Of a stretch of DNA of 46,017 nucleotides, positions 44,043-46,017 are shown one piece after another. The DNA is from Thiobacillus sp. (lineage in GTDB: Bacteria; Pseudomonadota; Gammaproteobacteria; Burkholderiales; Thiobacillaceae). Where the stretch lies: contig JAUXVT010000017.1 of assembly GCA_030680405.1 (NCBI GenBank), positions 1-46,017 of the forward strand, written 5' to 3'. The first letter of the stretch is position 1; every line of letters begins with the position of its first letter. Both the position numbers and the translations under genes were made by a program. The notes under the pieces were generated by a model. That model was given only the letters and a program-made list of their open reading frames with translations, did not search any database and was not told where the DNA came from.

Positions 44043-45263
44043 ATGGCGACAGCCGCAGCGGCCCGAAACCCCAAAGAAGCCATCTTCGAGTGGGAGGGCA
44101 AGGACAAGAACGGCAAGCTGGTGCGCGGCGAGATCCGCGCCGGTGGTCAGGCCGTGGTCAACGCCACCTTGCGCCGGCAAGGCATTCTGGTCAGCAAGGT
44201 CAAGAAGCGCCGCAGCAGCGGCGGGCGCTCGATCAAGCAGCGCGACATCGCCATCTTCACCCGCCAGCTGGCGACGATGATGAAGGCCGGCGTGCCGCTG
44301 CTGCAGTCCTTCGACATCGTCGCCCGCGGCAGCGCCAACCCGCGCATGACCAAGCTGCTCAACGACATCCGCTCCGACGTCGAGACCGGCACCAGCTTGT
44401 CGGCCGCCTTCCGCCGTCACCCGCTGCACTTCGACGCGCTTTACTGCAACCTGGTCGAGGCCGGCGAGGCCGGCGGCATCCTGGACGCCTTGCTGGATCG
44501 GCTGGCGATCTACCAGGAAAAGACGATGGCGATCAAGAGCAAGATCAAGTCGGCCTTGATGTATCCGATCGCGGTCATGGTCGTGGCCTTCGTCGTGCTG
44601 ACGGTGATCATGATCTTCGTCATCCCGGCCTTCAAGGAAGTCTTCAGCTCCTTCGGTGCCGACCTGCCGGCACCCACGCTGTTCATCATTGCGCTGTCGG
44701 AGTTCTTCGTCTCCTGGTGGTGGGCCATCTTCGGCCTGCTGTTCGGTGGCATCTACTTCTTCCTTGAGTCCTGGAAGCGCTCGGTGAAGATGCAGATGTT
44801 CATGGACCGCGTGATGCTGAAGTTGCCGGTGTTCGGCGGCCTCGTCCACAAGAGCGTGATCGCGCGCTGGACGCGCACGTTGTCGACAATGTTCGCCGCC
44901 GGCGTGCCACTGGTCGAGGCGCTCGACTCGGTCGGCGGCGCTTCGGGCAATGCGGTCTACTCGCAGGCCACCGAACAGATCCAGAAAGACGTCTCCACCG
45001 GATCGGCGCTGACCACGGCGATGACGGCCACCGGCGTCTTCCCGACCATGGTGTTGCAGATGTCGGCAATCGGCGAAGAGTCGGGCTCGCTCGACCACAT
45101 GCTGGGCAAGGCGGCCGAGTTCTACGAGGAAGAGGTCGACGAAATGGTCAAGGGCTTGTCGAGCCTGATGGAGCCTTTCATCATCGTCATCCTGGGCGTG
45201 CTGATCGGCGGCATCGTGGTGTCGATGTACCTGCCCATCTTCAAGCTCGGAGCGGTGGTCTAG
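44043..45263 (+). CDS. pilC: Type IV pilus inner-membrane platform protein PilC
   Basis: The membrane platform that couples PilB to the growing pilus. A 406-residue protein with two GspF domains; the first has RQLATMMKAGVPLLQSFDI and the second RTLSTMFAAGVPLVEALDS, and three membrane segments (about 180-205, 215-240 and 372-397). It starts MATAAAARNPKEA. The prepilin peptidase gene starts inside its TAG stop (GTG at 45263). pilB-pilC-pilD is a standard unit. Confidence 0.96.
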   Translation: MATAAAARNPKEAIFEWEGKDKNGKLVRGEIRAGGQAVVNATLRRQGILVSKVKKRRSSGGRSIKQRDIAIFTRQLATMMKAGVPLLQSFDIVARGSANPRMTKLLNDIRSDVETGTSLSAAFRRHPLHFDALYCNLVEAGEAGGILDALLDRLAIYQEKTMAIKSKIKSALMYPIAVMVVAFVVLTVIMIFVIPAFKEVFSSFGADLPAPTLFIIALSEFFVSWWWAIFGLLFGGIYFFLESWKRSVKMQMFMDRVMLKLPVFGGLVHKSVIARWTRTLSTMFAAGVPLVEALDSVGGASGNAVYSQATEQIQKDVSTGSALTTAMTATGVFPTMVLQMSAIGEESGSLDHMLGKAAEFYEEEVDEMVKGLSSLMEPFIIVILGVLIGGIVVSMYLPIFKLGAVV

Positions 45264-46017
45264 TGGCGGCCATGCTGGCGCAGGAGCTGCCGCTGGACCT
45301 GCTGCTCTCGCCCTGGGCACTGGGCCTGCTCGGGCTGCTGGTGGGCAGCTTTCTCAACGTCGTCGTGCACCGGCTGCCGCTGATGCTCGAGCGCCAGTGG
45401 TGGACCGACGTCGCCGCCCAGCTCGACGACCGCGAGTCGTTTCGCCGCGTCTTCCAGGCCGAAGCGCCGGCCGGGCTGACGCAGGCCGGCAGCGCGCTGG
45501 GCAAGACGATTGAACTGCTGCGGCCGCTGAGCATCGCCCGCCCGGCCTCGCGCTGCCCGTCCTGCGGCCATCGCATCCGCTGGTTCGAGAACATCCCGGT
45601 CGTCAGCTGGATCGCGCTGAAAGCGCGCTGCTCGGCCTGCGGCACCCGCATTTCGGCCCGCTACCCCTTCATCGAATTGCTGACGGCGGCGCTGTTCGCC
45701 GCGCTGGCCTGGCGGCTCGGCCCGCAGCCCGTGCTGCTGCTCTGGTGCGTGATGGCGGCGGTGCTGCTGGCACTGGCGGCGATCGACTGGGACACCACCT
45801 TGCTGCCCGACGCGCTGACGCTGCCGCTGCTGTGGGCGGGGCTGACTGCCGCAGCGCTTGGTGCGCTGCCCGGCCTGTCGCTGAGCGCGTCGCTGGGCGG
45901 CGTTGCCACGGGCTACCTGTCGCTGTGGTCGGTGTACTGGCTGTTCAAGCTGACCACCGGCAAGGAAGGCATGGGCTATGGCGACTTCAAGCTGCTCGCC
46001 GCGCTCGGTGCCTGGCT
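45263..46017 (+). CDS. pilD: Prepilin peptidase PilD, partial (3' end outside window)
   Basis: Cleaves and N-methylates prepilins in the inner membrane. About 251 codons are present. The N-terminal GSFLNVVVHRLP is followed by the zinc-type motif CPSCGHRI ... CSACGTRI, then membrane helices with the two catalytic aspartates in AIDWDTTLLPD and GYGDFKLLAALG. The reading starts at a GTG at 45263 that overlaps the pilC stop; the ATG at 45272 is an alternative. The last membrane helix and stop lie beyond the window. Confidence 0.95.
   Translation, partial: MAAMLAQELPLDLLLSPWALGLLGLLVGSFLNVVVHRLPLMLERQWWTDVAAQLDDRESFRRVFQAEAPAGLTQAGSALGKTIELLRPLSIARPASRCPSCGHRIRWFENIPVVSWIALKARCSACGTRISARYPFIELLTAALFAALAWRLGPQPVLLLWCVMAAVLLALAAIDWDTTLLPDALTLPLLWAGLTAAALGALPGLSLSASLGGVATGYLSLWSVYWLFKLTTGKEGMGYGDFKLLAALGAW

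Noticed and set aside
43988-46017. Slight impression of a composition change in pilC-pilD suggesting transfer or a chimeric join
   Set aside because: Spot counts were within the range of the neighbouring genes and pilB-pilC-pilD order is normal, so there is no firm support.

Overview
The window is about 46 kb of chromosome from a betaproteobacterium with high GC. Housekeeping blocks appear in typical beta/gammaproteobacterial order: rhodanese-grxC-trxC-secB-gpsA, rpsU-yqeY-dnaG-rpoD, rpsP-rimM-trmD-rplS beside ffh, and pilBCD. The ncgABC-nirK cluster under an NsrR-type regulator was described in ammonia oxidisers such as Nitrosomonas. The base composition looks too GC-rich for that genus, so a Nitrosomonadales or Thiobacillus-like relative is my inference. 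No mobile element, phage, CRISPR array or rRNA was seen.

Layout. (1) 1-7202, minus strand: a co-directional block of HlyD adaptor, RND pump, DUF2892 membrane protein, rhodanese, glutaredoxin, thioredoxin-2, SecB, SH3-domain protein and GpsA (cut by the window edge). A sigma70 promoter with an 18-bp inverted repeat over its -10 box precedes it, and a terminator-like hairpin lies just before secB. (2) 7491-16138: nsrR (minus), then ncgA-ncgB-ncgC-nirK, a small metal-binding protein, cusB and cusA (plus). This is a denitrification and nitrosative-stress module with copper enzymes, followed directly by a Cu(I)/Ag(I) efflux module. An NsrR-like palindrome overlaps the ncgA promoter. (3) 16283-22844: an ArsR repressor with a cysteine pair spaced as in SqrR/BigR persulfide sensors, then gpmI, envC, ctpA, a small unknown gene, a MoeB/ThiF enzyme and slmA. 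(4) 22896-27751: tRNA-Ile2(CAU) and the macromolecular synthesis operon (rpsU, yqeY, dnaG, rpoD). (5) 28035-32577: tsaD, an unknown membrane protein, plsY, and a tightly coupled folB-TSUP-AstE/AspA trio. (6) 32721-35118: two adjacent decayed genes, a GCS2-type amidoligase and an M14-like peptidase, with at least six frameshifts, a stop codon and a lost zinc ligand. (7) 35128-39992, minus: xerD, ogt, rplS, trmD, rimM, rpsP and ffh. (8) 40079-46017, plus: a CcsA-like protein, a CorB-like CBS protein, pilB, pilC and pilD (cut by the window edge).

Most of the window is ordinary core genome. The parts that deserve attention are the NsrR/ncg/nirK/cus segment, the efflux-rhodanese operon with its operator, the SqrR-like regulator, and the decaying amidoligase-peptidase pair.
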